Shown piece after piece: positions 27,229-38,422 of a stretch of 44,577 nucleotides of DNA. Each line of letters opens with the position of its first letter. Positions within the stretch are counted from its first letter, which is position 1. Source of the stretch: a virus. The notes under the pieces were generated by a model. It was not told the DNA's origin, searched no databases, and was given only the letters and a program-made list of their open reading frames with translations. Location of the stretch: positions 1 through 44,577 of the IMG/VR virus record IMGVR_UViG_3300008107_000144. One strand, given 5' to 3'. The translations under genes and the position numbers were made by a program.

Positions 27229-29994
27229 ATGGCAACAATAGATGTAGTTTATATACCAAATGTTTTTGGTAGAACTAGTTTTCCATTAAAACATCAAAAT
27301 GCACCAATTTTCCATAAGGAATTTGATGCTACAAATCCTATCATAGTTGATGTTGATAATGATACTATTAAAATACCAAATCATTTTTTCAAAACTGGAG
27401 AAAAATTAACATACTCAATTCCAGATTTAGGAACTAGAATAGGAATTAGTACTCTTAGTCCAGGTGCTGGTGGAACTATATCACAATTGCCTTCTACAAT
27501 ATACCCAATAGTTGTTGATAAAGATAGAATTAGAGTATCATTGGCATCATCATTAGCTTTGAGCAATTCCTATGTGAATATAACCTCCTTGGGAGTAGAT
27601 ACACCTCATACTTTTACTTGCGAAAAGCAAAATTCAAAATGTTTGATTTCTATAGACAATGTTATTCAATCTCCAGTTTCTGTTGGATCTACTGTAGGAA
27701 TAACCTCAGTATTTTCCAACAATAGTACAAAAATTAGGATAGATTCTATAGACAATGTTAAATTAGGATCTGTTTTAAAAATAAATAACGAACTTTCTAG
27801 GGTGATGTCTATAGATTATACCTATAATACTTCTCCAAATGGGTATGACATTAATCTCTATAGAAACCAAGATTTTTTAGGAACTCCATCATCAGATATT
27901 GTAGGAATACAAACTGCCTATGTGATGGAAGGAAATTATAATATAGAAAAAGACAAAATCTATTTTACTAGTGCTCCATTAGAAGGAGTAGAATACTCTG
28001 CAAGATTGGATAATGATAGTTTAAATTATGATTCAGATTCATTTGATTTATTTACTACAAAGTTGGATACTGGATCTCAAGTTTTACTATATTCTATCAA
28101 TCCCCCTAATGGTCTCCAAAATGGAAAATCCTATTTTCTTGTAAAGAATTATACTAACAACTATAGTTTTGCATCTTCATATTCTAATGCAATTAATGGA
28201 ATAACATTATCATTCTCAACTCCTGCTTCTGATGGTAGTGCAGTGTCACCAATTGATTTAGTACAAGTCCTTCCTATTGATAATAGTTCTTTCCATGGTA
28301 GAGTTTTCTTAAAATCAAATTATGATGGCAATTTAGTATTTGATGATGTATCACAACAATTTAATGGCATAAACAGTTCATTTACTTTAAAGTCATCAGG
28401 GATTAATACAGTAGGAATTAAATCTGATAATGGAATAGTATTAATTAATAATATTTTTCAATATCCAGAATTTGATGAATCTTTTATTTTTACAGAAGAT
28501 ACTGTTAGTGGAATTACTACTATTTCATTTATTGGAAATAATAGAACTGGTATACTCACAACAAAATCATATGATGTAAATGTAGGAGGATATCCAAGAG
28601 GTGGAATAATAGTAGGATATGCATTATCCTCAGGAATAAACTACCAACCATTAAGAACTGCAGTAGCTAATTGTGGAATAACCCCTGAAGGAACAATTAA
28701 TACAGTAGGAATTGTTACTGGAGGATCTGGATATAGAAGTGGGATTTCTACTTACTATGTTTATTTTGAAGATGAAGATGGAGAAAGATCATCTGCATTA
28801 GGAATTGCAAATGTTTCTTCAGGTACAGTCACCTCAGTGACAATAACCACAAATGTTCCAGAGGGCACATATTCTCCTTCTCAAAATATTTCTGTCTTAA
28901 TTGATCCCCCATTTCCATATGAAAATGTTCCTGTTTCAGGGTCTGCATTAGGAATAGGGGCATCAGTTTCATTTAATATAAGTGATGATGGAAATATTAA
29001 GAATTTTAAATTTACCAATCCTGGATATGGATATACATCTGGAGAAACTTTAACTATACCAAATACTTTAGGCATTTCAACTCAAACTTCTGATGATAGA
29101 GTGAAAATACTGATTACAGAAGTTACCAAAGATAGTTTTTCTGCTTGGAACATAGGTATTCTTAGGAAATTAGATGATTTAACTCCATTTGTCAATGGCA
29201 CAAGAAAAACATTTACTCTAAAGGAAACTATAGATTCTGTTTCCCAAACCATTAGCATTCAAGCAGCAGATGACTCTGAAATAGATTTAAGTTATGTGCT
29301 ATTGGTATTTGTAAATGATGTATTGCAAATACCAGGAAAGTCTTACAGATTTAATGGAGGATCTAAAATTATATTTACTGAGGCACCTCCTGCAAAATTA
29401 ACTTCAGAAGGTGTTTTAGAAAAAAGTACAGTAAAGGTCTATTTCTATGCTGGATATGCTCCAGACACTGAGGAAGTTTCTTCTGATACAAATTTCAAAG
29501 TTGGAGACACAGTATTAATTAATAAAGATCTCTATGAGACATCTCCACTCAGACAATTATCCAGAACTGTGAAAGAAATTTTAACTTCAGATTCATTTGA
29601 AACAGAACTTTATAAAAATAAAGGATTGTCAGATGATTCTGGGCAACTTAGATCTATAAATTGGACTCCTCAGAAAAATGATCTTATTATTTCTGGAAAT
29701 TATGTACCAAAATCAAGAAACTTGTACAGAGCTACAACTGGAATTTACACTGGAATTGGTCAAACAGTAGCAACCTTCACTGGGTTAAGTACTATAGGAA
29801 TAAACACATCTATAGGAATAGGAATTTCTATTGGAGATTATGTTGAATCAACCACCATAGGTGCTGGAATAACTGTTGTTTCTATTGGATCATCTTATGT
29901 TGGTCTTTCTACATATGACCCATCTTTAGTTGGGGTCGAGACAGTTAAGATTTGGAGATATGTCTTTGATGCCACTAATAATTATTGGGCATGA
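27229..29994 (+). CDS. virion structural protein, probably baseplate (921 aa)
   Basis: It lies between the gp7-like gene and gp8 with a 3-nt gap. The chain is beta-rich with Ser, Gly, Ile and Thr, and contains the shared repeat (TGGSGYRSGISTYYVYFED, TNPGYGYTSGETLTIPN). A FTLKE...LLVFVNDVLQIPGKSY segment near residue 690 resembles a small beta domain found repeatedly in cyanophage tail and fibre proteins. Likely a wedge-associated or peripheral baseplate component. Exact equivalent in T4 not known. Confidence 0.7.
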   Translation: MATIDVVYIPNVFGRTSFPLKHQNAPIFHKEFDATNPIIVDVDNDTIKIPNHFFKTGEKLTYSIPDLGTRIGISTLSPGAGGTISQLPSTIYPIVVDKDRIRVSLASSLALSNSYVNITSLGVDTPHTFTCEKQNSKCLISIDNVIQSPVSVGSTVGITSVFSNNSTKIRIDSIDNVKLGSVLKINNELSRVMSIDYTYNTSPNGYDINLYRNQDFLGTPSSDIVGIQTAYVMEGNYNIEKDKIYFTSAPLEGVEYSARLDNDSLNYDSDSFDLFTTKLDTGSQVLLYSINPPNGLQNGKSYFLVKNYTNNYSFASSYSNAINGITLSFSTPASDGSAVSPIDLVQVLPIDNSSFHGRVFLKSNYDGNLVFDDVSQQFNGINSSFTLKSSGINTVGIKSDNGIVLINNIFQYPEFDESFIFTEDTVSGITTISFIGNNRTGILTTKSYDVNVGGYPRGGIIVGYALSSGINYQPLRTAVANCGITPEGTINTVGIVTGGSGYRSGISTYYVYFEDEDGERSSALGIANVSSGTVTSVTITTNVPEGTYSPSQNISVLIDPPFPYENVPVSGSALGIGASVSFNISDDGNIKNFKFTNPGYGYTSGETLTIPNTLGISTQTSDDRVKILITEVTKDSFSAWNIGILRKLDDLTPFVNGTRKTFTLKETIDSVSQTISIQAADDSEIDLSYVLLVFVNDVLQIPGKSYRFNGGSKIIFTEAPPAKLTSEGVLEKSTVKVYFYAGYAPDTEEVSSDTNFKVGDTVLINKDLYETSPLRQLSRTVKEILTSDSFETELYKNKGLSDDSGQLRSINWTPQKNDLIISGNYVPKSRNLYRATTGIYTGIGQTVATFTGLSTIGINTSIGIGISIGDYVESTTIGAGITVVSIGSSYVGLSTYDPSLVGVETVKIWRYVFDATNNYWA

Positions 29995-30001
29995 TTGCTA
30001 T

Positions 30002-30009
30002 CATAAATA
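30002..30009 (+). promoter_or_regulatory. late promoter before gp8 (CATAAATA)
   Basis: It lies 7 nt after the previous stop and 21 nt before the gp8 start. Fits NATAAATA. Confidence 0.6.
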
Positions 30010-30030
30010 ACTTAAAAATGTCCATAGAAA

Positions 30031-31572
30031 ATGTCAGCAATTATAACTGAAAATTTAAAGATAAGAAATTGTACTAATTTTATTAGTGATGTTGTAGATA
30101 ATGGAAATTATTACACATTTATTGGATTGTCTAATTATAATGAGTATCAGTCTGACTGGAATACTAATACTCCAGATCCAGTAGATAGTTTAAATTATCT
30201 GGATTCATATAAAAATACAATTCTTGGTGTTAAGAAAATTTCTTCCACAGATATTATTAGGGTTATTCCTAAAATTGTTTGGAAGACTGGAACAAAGTAT
30301 GATATGTACAGGCATGATTATAGTAGATATAATCTGACACCTGTTACAAATTATACTTCTCTATCTGATAGTAGATATTATGTAATGAATAGTGAGTATA
30401 GGGTTTATATTTGCATTAATAATGGTGCTGCCCCATCAAATAATAATTTGGGAGTAGCATCTGTAAATGAACCAGTACACACATCAGAGACTCCAGAAGT
30501 AGAGGATGATGGATATATTTGGAAGTACCTTTACACTATAACACCTGCAGACTTTGTAAAATTTGATTCTACTGATTATATTTCAGTTCCAAATTATTGG
30601 GATAATGATGCTCTTAATACTGAAGAAATTAGAAGAATTAAAAATGCTTCAGTAGATGGTAAAATTGAAACAGTATTAGTAGAAACTTCAACATCATATG
30701 CAGTAAACACTAATATTTTAACCAATGTCCCAATTATTGGGGATGGAGTTGGTGGAGAAGCATCAGTAGAATTTGATGATGAATTAAAACCAATAAAAGT
30801 TACTGTGACTTCTGGTGGTTTTGGATATACTTTTGGAACCTTAGATTTAGATTCTGTAGTTTCCCCAATCTCAGAAAAATCAGTTTTTAATGTAATTATT
30901 CCACCTCCTGGTGGTCATGGAAGTAACATTTATAAAGAATTAAACTGTAATAAGGCATTAGTTTATTCTAGAATTGAAAATACCATTTCTGATCCAGATT
31001 TTATAGAAGGAAATCAATTTGCTAGGGTTGGAATTATAAGAGATTTAAAAGATTATGCAGGAACAAGTGATTTTACAAACAGCACAGGATCTGGAGTATT
31101 TGCTATTAAATTAACAACTGATGCAAGTTCAGAGGTTGAAGATTCTAAAATAGAACAATCTGCAACAGGGGCAATTGGTAGTTTGGTCAGTGTGGTTTCC
31201 CTGGGATCATCATCAGTAGTTAAGTACACTAAACCTAGAGAGTGGTATGTAGATACTTACTCATCTGGAACAATTACTAAGACATTTGATCCATATTATG
31301 TCAACAGATCTGGATTAACCACTGCCCAAACCTATGAATATACAGATTTTAATACATCAGAAATAGTAATTGGATCTAATACCTATTTTATTGACACTGA
31401 TTTTAATGGCAGTCAGGTAGGTGAAACTTTCTTGGGACAATTATTTACTGATGGTATTTCTACTCCAGACATAAATATAAAGAGTGGTGAGATTGTTTAC
31501 ATAGATAACAGAGTTTCTGTTACTAGACAATCACAACAAAGGGAAGACATCAAAATTATCATAGAGTTCTAA
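30031..31572 (+). CDS. 8: baseplate wedge subunit gp8
   Basis: 513 aa, larger than T4 gp8 (334 aa). The gp8 pattern is clear: NYYTFIGLSNYNEYQSDWNT, then VLG-type and DIIRVIPKIVWKTGTKYDMY, VYICINNGAAPS, and DGYIWKYLYTITPADFVKF followed by YISVPNYW. An insert contains one copy of the Gly-Tyr repeat (VTSGGFGYTFGTLD). gp8 forms dimers on the outer edge of the wedge. Overlaps nothing; one base separates it from the next gene. Confidence 0.85.
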   Translation: MSAIITENLKIRNCTNFISDVVDNGNYYTFIGLSNYNEYQSDWNTNTPDPVDSLNYLDSYKNTILGVKKISSTDIIRVIPKIVWKTGTKYDMYRHDYSRYNLTPVTNYTSLSDSRYYVMNSEYRVYICINNGAAPSNNNLGVASVNEPVHTSETPEVEDDGYIWKYLYTITPADFVKFDSTDYISVPNYWDNDALNTEEIRRIKNASVDGKIETVLVETSTSYAVNTNILTNVPIIGDGVGGEASVEFDDELKPIKVTVTSGGFGYTFGTLDLDSVVSPISEKSVFNVIIPPPGGHGSNIYKELNCNKALVYSRIENTISDPDFIEGNQFARVGIIRDLKDYAGTSDFTNSTGSGVFAIKLTTDASSEVEDSKIEQSATGAIGSLVSVVSLGSSSVVKYTKPREWYVDTYSSGTITKTFDPYYVNRSGLTTAQTYEYTDFNTSEIVIGSNTYFIDTDFNGSQVGETFLGQLFTDGISTPDINIKSGEIVYIDNRVSVTRQSQQREDIKIIIEF

Positions 31573-31573
31573 A

Positions 31574-34500
31574 ATGCCTCAGAATACTAATCTTAACAGA
31601 AGTCCATATTTTGCAGATTTTGATCCTCAAGATAATTATTATAGGGTTTTATTTAAACCTGGGGTTACAGTACAAACTAGAGAACTAACTAATTTACAGT
31701 CAACTCTACAGAACCAAGTAGAACAGTTTGGAAAGACTGTCTATTCAAATACCATTGCGGTTAATGGGGGAGGATATAAGTATAACTCTAATTTTGAGTG
31801 TGTACAGTTAGAAAGCACTTATAATGGTGTAGATGTAGAAGATTATTATACTAATTTAATAGGCGTAGAACTAAAAGGCAAAACATCTGGTGTCACAGCA
31901 GAAGTTGTAAAGGTTTTATCTAGAAACGATTCAACTAAAAATACAACTACTTTATACATTAATTATAAATCTTCTTCGGACAATGGAGATTTGCCCGAAG
32001 GAGAGAAAAATGTAAGTTCTAGATTTAGAAATTCTGAAGATCTTCTAATAACAAAAAAACTTACCATTGGAGAAACTGTTTTACCTGCAGATACTCCAGT
32101 AGCAAAAGTTTATACTCCAGTTTCTGGAAATGCTACTTACACAGCATCTTCAGCAAAACTTCTTGATGGAATTTTCTTCATAAGAGGATTTTTTATAGAG
32201 TATGAATCTGAGTTAATAATCTTAGATCAATATAGCAATTCTCCTTCATATAGAGTTGGATTACAAGTTACAGAGAGTCTTGTAGATTCTAATGAAGATA
32301 ATTCTTTAAATGATAATGCTCAAGGTTTTTCAAACTTTGCTGCTCCTGGAGCAGATAGATTAAAAATAACAATAAATTTAATCAAAAAGTCTTTATCAGA
32401 TCTAAATGATGATAACTTTATAGAAATTTTTAGAGTTCAGGATGGTGTAGTAACAGAAATATTAAAAACTGATCCTTTCAGTTCTTTATCAGATATCTTA
32501 GCAAGAAGAACTTTTGATGAATCTGGAAATTATTATGTTGATGAATTTAAAGTTACTGCAAAAGAATCTTTAAATGATTACTTAGGAAATGGTGGGGTAT
32601 ATTACCCAGGACAAAAAACTGTTGAGGGAGAAACACCTTCTGATGACTTAGCTATTATTAAAGTAAATCCAGGAAAAGCATATGTAAAAGGATATGAAAT
32701 CTCAACTGGAACAAATCTATTAGAATACGAAAAACCAAGAACTACTAGAACTACATCTTTTTCTTCTAGTGCATTTTATGGTGGAACTGCCATCAGAGTT
32801 AATAATGTAGTAGGAGCACCTAAGTTAGGTTTAACTACAACATATACTGTTAGTCTTTTTGATCAGAGATTGGAAACTGGAGTTGGAGCAGGTGATACTA
32901 TAGGTGTAGCTAGAATTTATGATTTTGAGGCACACAATAATTCTTATGAAGATGCAAGCAGTGAGTTTAATGCATACTTGTTTGACATTCAGACTTATAC
33001 TAAATTAACTCTCCAAAGTGGAATTGGAACTATGAGTGTTGGTTCCCATGTAAGGGGAGTCAATAGTGGTGCAACAGGATTTGTAAGAGTTAAGAATGGT
33101 GCTAATGTAACATTATATCAAGTTGCAGGACAGTTTAAAGTTGGTGAAAGATTACTCGTAGATGGTATCCAGGCAAACCCATTAACACTGACAGTAAGTG
33201 ATTATTCAGTCAATGACATTAAATCAATTTATTCTTCATCTGTTGGGTTTGGATGTGATACTGCTTTAAATAGAGTAAAAAGTCTTTCAGGACCATTTAC
33301 AGTTGATGTAGATGGATCTAGTATAGGAACAATCACTAGTGATGATGGAAGTGCCTTTGCTGAAGGTATGGTAATCAATGATATTGTTCAATTATCAAGA
33401 TCTGGTGTAGGAACTCCAGTTTATAGTAGAGTTACTGCTATAAACAACTTAAAAAATAGCATCACGGTAGTAGGAGTTCAAACTGTTACTAATGTATGTC
33501 AGGGAGATATTGGAACCAGTGTTCAGTACTCTGCACAGAATCTTAAACTTAATAGACCTAATGTTTTAACAAATCCAGACAAATCTTCCTCTCTCTACTC
33601 AGAATTAAAAGATAGAGATATTGCTGATGTTGATACTGTAAATTCTAACTTATATGTGAAAAGACAATATACTGTAAACAGAAGTGGAACATCAGTAGTT
33701 CTTCCAAATCTTTCTGCTGATTATGCATATGTACCATTTGATGAAGAAGACTATTTGGTATCTAATGCAGATGGAACTTATGAAAGTTTATCAGCATCTC
33801 AATTTAATTTTTCTACTGGATTCAAGAGTTTAACAATTACTGGATTAAGTAATCAAGCTACTGCAACCACAATATTTACTACTCAGATTAAAGGAAATAT
33901 TACATCTAAGAGTAAGAAATTAAATAGATGTTCTTCTGGAATAGTTTCATTTACTAAGTATTCTACTCCAAAAAATGCTAGTGTTTCATACCAAAAAACT
34001 TATGGAACAAGAATTGAAGACCCTGAAATTAGTTTAAATGTTTCAGATGCAGTTCAGTTGCATGGTGTATTTGAGTCTTCAACAAATTCTAATCCAGAGC
34101 TTCCATATTTAGAAATAACTGGACTGAACAGTACAAATTCTAATACTTCGGATTTGATTATTGGTGAACTTGTTGTAGGAAGAGATTCTAAAGCAGTTGC
34201 TATGGTTACGGAGGAAAAAACATCCTCTCAAATTTATATCATATACAAATCTAAGGAAACTTTTATTGAAGGTGAAGTTGTAAAATTCCAAGAAACTGGT
34301 TACAGAGCAGAAGTTACTCTTTCTAAATCAGGTGATAAGAATATTGTCAATTCATTTAGATTAGATAATGGTCAAAAGAGAGGATATTATGACATTTCTA
34401 GAATTGTCAGAACAGATACTAGAGAACCATCTAGAAGATTAAAATTTGTATTTGATTACTTCTCATTTGAACCAACTGATGGAGGAGATGTAATTACAGC

Positions 34501-37500
34501 AACCAGTTACAATGGTGCAATTGATAGAAAATTAGTTCCAGTATTTAATGGAATTAGAAATACTGATATTGTAGATGTAAGACCAAGAGTATCTAACTAC
34601 ACTGCATCTTCACTAAGTCCCTTTGAGTTTGATTCTAGAAACTTTAGCACTTCTGGTGCTAATGCAGCACAAATTATGGCACCATACAAAAATACTTTAC
34701 TGAAGTATGATTTTTATCTGGGAAGAGTAGATAAGTTAAGATTGAGAAAATCTGGCAGGATGTCAATAAAGAAGGGCACACCAGCAGTTAATCCTGCTGC
34801 CCCCTCACTATCCCCAGAGGTTCTTGATATTGCTACCATTTATGCAAAACCATATGTTTATGATATAGATCAAGATATTGAAATTGTGCTGACTGATGGA
34901 AAGAGATATACAATGAAAGATTTGAGAGATCTTGAATCTAGAATTGACAACATTGAATATCTTACTTCACTGAATTTACTAGAATTAGAAACTAAGAATT
35001 TAACTATTGAAGATGCAGATGGGCTTAACAGATTTAAGTCTGGATTTTTTGCAGATAATTTTAGTACAGACATTTTAAGTAATGTTAGATCATCAAGTTA
35101 TAGAGCAAGAAGAAAGAACAATACTTTAACTGCAGAAAGAGTTAGTGATAGAGTTCCTATGACTTTCTCTAGTTCTAATGCAGTTTTATCTATGGATGAA
35201 ATTGAGTTGAGTGACTTAGACTCTACTAATTTGAAGTTAACTGGAAAAACTTTAACTCTTGATTATTCACCAAAATCTTATATCCAGCAACCTTTTGCTA
35301 GCAGAACTATCAATGTTAACCCATTTAACACTGTAACTTGGTCTGGATTATTAAAACTTAATCCAGAAAAGGATACTTGGGCAGTTAAAATAAAGAAAGG
35401 ATCCATTACAGTTCCCATAAATCTTGAGGGACAAGATAGTGATGGAAAAGATGCCACATACATGAGATCTAGAAATATTGAGTTCAAGGCATTCAGATTA
35501 AAACCAAACACAAGATTTAAAGTTCTTATTGATGGTAATGAAATTTCATCTAATGATGAATCTTCTAGTTATTGCTTCCCCAAACTTCTGGAAATTGATC
35601 CTCCAACCAAGAAGTTTGAGATTGGAGAAACAGTTTTAGTATTTGATCCAGATAACAATTCACAAGAAATTGCAAGTTTCAGACTGTGTGCCCCAAATCA
35701 TAAGAGTGGAAAGCATGATGATCCTACTGAAGTTTATGATGAAAATCCATATGATACTTCAGTTTCCCTTCCAGAAACTTACAATAAAGAATCTACAGTT
35801 TTAAATGTAGACATTGATTCTCTTAAGATTCCTGGACTGAGTGATTTCTATGGAAATATTAAGAGAGGATCTAAGTTAGTTGGTAAGAATAGTAAAGCAA
35901 CTACAAGAGTTAATAGTCTGAAATTAATTAGTGATTCTAATGGTACTTTACTTGGTAGTATCTTTATCCCAGATCCTAGAATATCTACCTTTAAAATTAA
36001 CTCAGGCACTGTAGAAGTAGAAGTAACTGAATTTACAGAAGATATTGACGCAGTAAGTAAAGCATTTGCAAACTATACATCAACTGGAACTATTTTTGGA
36101 AAAATTCCAAATAATTATTATGATCCTATTGCACAAACATTCTTTGTAAAAGAAGAATCTGGTGTATTTTTAAGTTCAATTGATGTTTACTTCTCATCAA
36201 AACCTGGATCTGGTAAAAAGATTCCAGTTACTCTTCAAATTAGAGAAGTTGTAAATGGATATCCTGGAGGTCCTGATAAAATTGTTAATGGAATGGAAGT
36301 AGTTAAAAAATTAGATGATATTAACATTAGCGAAGATGCCTCTGTTCCAACTAAATTTGAGTTTGAAAATCTAAGAAAATTAGATGGAAACAAAGAATAT
36401 GCAATGGTTCTTTTATCAGATTCTTCAGAATATAATGTTTGGATTTCTAGAACTGGAGAAGTAGATATTTCTACAGCAAATAATCCTGATGTATCTCAAA
36501 TAGTTATAAGCAAGCAGCCATCTTTGGGGTCCATGTTTAGATCTCAAAATAATACCACATGGACTGCAGCACAAAGTGATGACTTAAAGTTTGATATTAA
36601 TTGCTGCGAATTTAGTTTAGATGGTGGCTCAATTAAACTTTATAACTCAAGAGATTATGCTTTATCTGATGACAATTTACTTCCAGAAAATCCAATTGGG
36701 ATAACCACTGGGGGATCTGCTCCTAATGATGGAACTTACATGAAGATCTTCCACCCAAATCATGGATTCTATTCTCCAAACTGCAGAGTAAAACTTAATA
36801 ATGTAGAATCTGATGTTCTTCCTGCAAAACTGGGAGTTAGTTATAATGTAGATTCTACAGATTCAATTTCTTTAGATGATACTACAAGTTTTGTTACCTT
36901 TGAGGGAATTACTGTTTCACCTTCTGATCCAGGATATGCTCTCATTGATAATGAGATTGTTGAATATACAGGTGTTTCTGGAAATCAATTAACAGGAATT
37001 ACTAGAGAAATTGATGGAACTTCTGCAGTAGATCATTTAGAGAATGCTTTGGTATACAAGTATGAGTACAATGGAGTTTCTCTTAGAAAGATTAACATTA
37101 ACCATATCATTTCATCAAGTTATCCAATAACAATTGATTCTTACTATATTGGATTATCTACCACTTTTAGTTCAACTGTTGAGGCTGGTGGAGGTACAAA
37201 TGTTCATGCACCTAGAAATAGAGTGTTTGATACTTTAGAGTTGGTAGGTGATAGCATTGATATTCCTGATGGAACTGATTTAGATGTTTCTGTTAGAACA
37301 GTAACTGGAACTAGTGCTTCTGGAACTGAAACTGCATTTGAAGATACTGGATATACTACTTTAGATATTAGGAATGGAAGAAAATTTGATAATCTCAGAA
37401 TGATTCCATCAAATAGAAATGAAACTGATTTCTTAAATTCAACTCAATTTAAGGGCAAGAAATCTTTAACAGCAGACATAGTATTCTCTACAGAAAATTC

Positions 37501-38020
37501 AAATGTATCTCCTGTTCTTATTTTAGATGATGTGGCATTTAAAGCATCTGCTTTTAGAATTGATCAACCAATAAGTCTTAATAGTTATGCAGACAGTGCT
37601 ACAGTAAGTTCTAATACAGATGATCCTCATACTTTCATTCATTTAACAGAAAGAGTTGATCTTGTACAATCTGCAAACTCACTGAAGGTTATCTTTGATG
37701 CCTACAGGCCAAAAGATACTGATATCAGAGTTCTTTACAAGATTTATAGAAATGATGTTCCAAGTAGAGATCAAGTTTGGCAACTGTTCCCAGGTTACAA
37801 AAACTTAGATATAAATGGAAACATCATAGACTCTGATGACAATGATGGAAGACCAGATCAAAATGTAAGATTTAGCAATAAGAATGAATTTATTGAGCAT
37901 CAGTTTACAATTGACAATCTTCCAGACTTTACAGGATTTGCAATTAAAATAGTTGCCTCCAGTACAAATCAAACAGAATCTCCAATAATTAAGAATCTTA
38001 GAGGAATTGCTTTAGTATGA
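31574..38020 (+). CDS. very large baseplate/tail structural protein with DUF4815 N-terminus
   Basis: 2148 aa. The N-terminus NRSPYFADFDPQDNYYRVLF then GVTVQTRELTNLQSTLQNQV and FGKTVYSN is the signature of DUF4815 proteins, common in T4-like cyanophages at this place. Later parts include TDGKRYTMKDLRDLESRIDN followed by a helix (near residue 1115), and DPIAQTFFVKEESGVFLSSI (near residue 1520), a segment typical of these proteins. Probably the outer baseplate or fibre-attachment protein, filling the role of T4 gp10; that assignment is inference. Confidence 0.75.
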   Translation: MPQNTNLNRSPYFADFDPQDNYYRVLFKPGVTVQTRELTNLQSTLQNQVEQFGKTVYSNTIAVNGGGYKYNSNFECVQLESTYNGVDVEDYYTNLIGVELKGKTSGVTAEVVKVLSRNDSTKNTTTLYINYKSSSDNGDLPEGEKNVSSRFRNSEDLLITKKLTIGETVLPADTPVAKVYTPVSGNATYTASSAKLLDGIFFIRGFFIEYESELIILDQYSNSPSYRVGLQVTESLVDSNEDNSLNDNAQGFSNFAAPGADRLKITINLIKKSLSDLNDDNFIEIFRVQDGVVTEILKTDPFSSLSDILARRTFDESGNYYVDEFKVTAKESLNDYLGNGGVYYPGQKTVEGETPSDDLAIIKVNPGKAYVKGYEISTGTNLLEYEKPRTTRTTSFSSSAFYGGTAIRVNNVVGAPKLGLTTTYTVSLFDQRLETGVGAGDTIGVARIYDFEAHNNSYEDASSEFNAYLFDIQTYTKLTLQSGIGTMSVGSHVRGVNSGATGFVRVKNGANVTLYQVAGQFKVGERLLVDGIQANPLTLTVSDYSVNDIKSIYSSSVGFGCDTALNRVKSLSGPFTVDVDGSSIGTITSDDGSAFAEGMVINDIVQLSRSGVGTPVYSRVTAINNLKNSITVVGVQTVTNVCQGDIGTSVQYSAQNLKLNRPNVLTNPDKSSSLYSELKDRDIADVDTVNSNLYVKRQYTVNRSGTSVVLPNLSADYAYVPFDEEDYLVSNADGTYESLSASQFNFSTGFKSLTITGLSNQATATTIFTTQIKGNITSKSKKLNRCSSGIVSFTKYSTPKNASVSYQKTYGTRIEDPEISLNVSDAVQLHGVFESSTNSNPELPYLEITGLNSTNSNTSDLIIGELVVGRDSKAVAMVTEEKTSSQIYIIYKSKETFIEGEVVKFQETGYRAEVTLSKSGDKNIVNSFRLDNGQKRGYYDISRIVRTDTREPSRRLKFVFDYFSFEPTDGGDVITATSYNGAIDRKLVPVFNGIRNTDIVDVRPRVSNYTASSLSPFEFDSRNFSTSGANAAQIMAPYKNTLLKYDFYLGRVDKLRLRKSGRMSIKKGTPAVNPAAPSLSPEVLDIATIYAKPYVYDIDQDIEIVLTDGKRYTMKDLRDLESRIDNIEYLTSLNLLELETKNLTIEDADGLNRFKSGFFADNFSTDILSNVRSSSYRARRKNNTLTAERVSDRVPMTFSSSNAVLSMDEIELSDLDSTNLKLTGKTLTLDYSPKSYIQQPFASRTINVNPFNTVTWSGLLKLNPEKDTWAVKIKKGSITVPINLEGQDSDGKDATYMRSRNIEFKAFRLKPNTRFKVLIDGNEISSNDESSSYCFPKLLEIDPPTKKFEIGETVLVFDPDNNSQEIASFRLCAPNHKSGKHDDPTEVYDENPYDTSVSLPETYNKESTVLNVDIDSLKIPGLSDFYGNIKRGSKLVGKNSKATTRVNSLKLISDSNGTLLGSIFIPDPRISTFKINSGTVEVEVTEFTEDIDAVSKAFANYTSTGTIFGKIPNNYYDPIAQTFFVKEESGVFLSSIDVYFSSKPGSGKKIPVTLQIREVVNGYPGGPDKIVNGMEVVKKLDDINISEDASVPTKFEFENLRKLDGNKEYAMVLLSDSSEYNVWISRTGEVDISTANNPDVSQIVISKQPSLGSMFRSQNNTTWTAAQSDDLKFDINCCEFSLDGGSIKLYNSRDYALSDDNLLPENPIGITTGGSAPNDGTYMKIFHPNHGFYSPNCRVKLNNVESDVLPAKLGVSYNVDSTDSISLDDTTSFVTFEGITVSPSDPGYALIDNEIVEYTGVSGNQLTGITREIDGTSAVDHLENALVYKYEYNGVSLRKININHIISSSYPITIDSYYIGLSTTFSSTVEAGGGTNVHAPRNRVFDTLELVGDSIDIPDGTDLDVSVRTVTGTSASGTETAFEDTGYTTLDIRNGRKFDNLRMIPSNRNETDFLNSTQFKGKKSLTADIVFSTENSNVSPVLILDDVAFKASAFRIDQPISLNSYADSATVSSNTDDPHTFIHLTERVDLVQSANSLKVIFDAYRPKDTDIRVLYKIYRNDVPSRDQVWQLFPGYKNLDINGNIIDSDDNDGRPDQNVRFSNKNEFIEHQFTIDNLPDFTGFAIKIVASSTNQTESPIIKNLRGIALV

Positions 38021-38250
38021 ATTTAGAATCTTTTTCTAAAGTTGAAAACTTTCCCAATTTAATCAGAGATAACAAAACAAATGCTATATTGAATACAGAT
38101 TCTCGTGAATATGAGAATTATATTAGAAACAAAACCAAAATTAATTCCCAAAAACAACACATTAAAAATTTGGAGAGTGAAATATGTGAATTGAAAAATT
38201 CAATTGATGAGATCAAACAATTATTAGGAGATTTAAAAAATGGATCATAA
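38017..38250 (+). CDS. small coiled-coil virion protein (77 aa)
   Basis: It starts in an ATGA overlap. After a segment NAILNTDSREYENYIRNKTK comes a heptad coiled coil (NLESEICELKNSIDEIKQLL) and a short tail. Small coiled-coil proteins of this kind are found next to the baseplate genes of several T4-like phages; role unknown. Confidence 0.65.
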   Translation: MNLESFSKVENFPNLIRDNKTNAILNTDSREYENYIRNKTKINSQKQHIKNLESEICELKNSIDEIKQLLGDLKNGS

Positions 38251-38422
38251 TGACTTTAAACTTGAATCTGTTTCTAAACTATTTGAATTTGAAAAGATTT
38301 CAAGAGAACTTGATACTTGCACTAACATAGATTTGATGAGAAATCTTTGCAAATGTTATGTAAAATTATACTTAGGTCTTGAAGAGACTATGCAGAGGTT
38401 AGATCTTTTATCACCAGAATAA
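38240..38422 (+). CDS. small helical hypothetical protein (60 aa)
   Basis: It overlaps the coiled-coil gene by 11 bases. It reads MDHNDFKLESVSKLFEFEKI then SRELDTCTNIDLMRNLCKCY and VKLYLGLEETMQRLDLLSPE: two helices. The length and the pattern FE...LxKLY...ET loosely recall NblA, but the match is too weak to assign. Similar small proteins occur before gp13 in cyanophages as far as I remember. Confidence 0.6.
   Translation: MDHNDFKLESVSKLFEFEKISRELDTCTNIDLMRNLCKCYVKLYLGLEETMQRLDLLSPE

Noticed and set aside
30018-30050. Short upstream ORF (MSIENVSNYN) overlapping the gp8 start
   Set aside because: Only 10 codons, no supporting ribosome-binding site; more likely chance.
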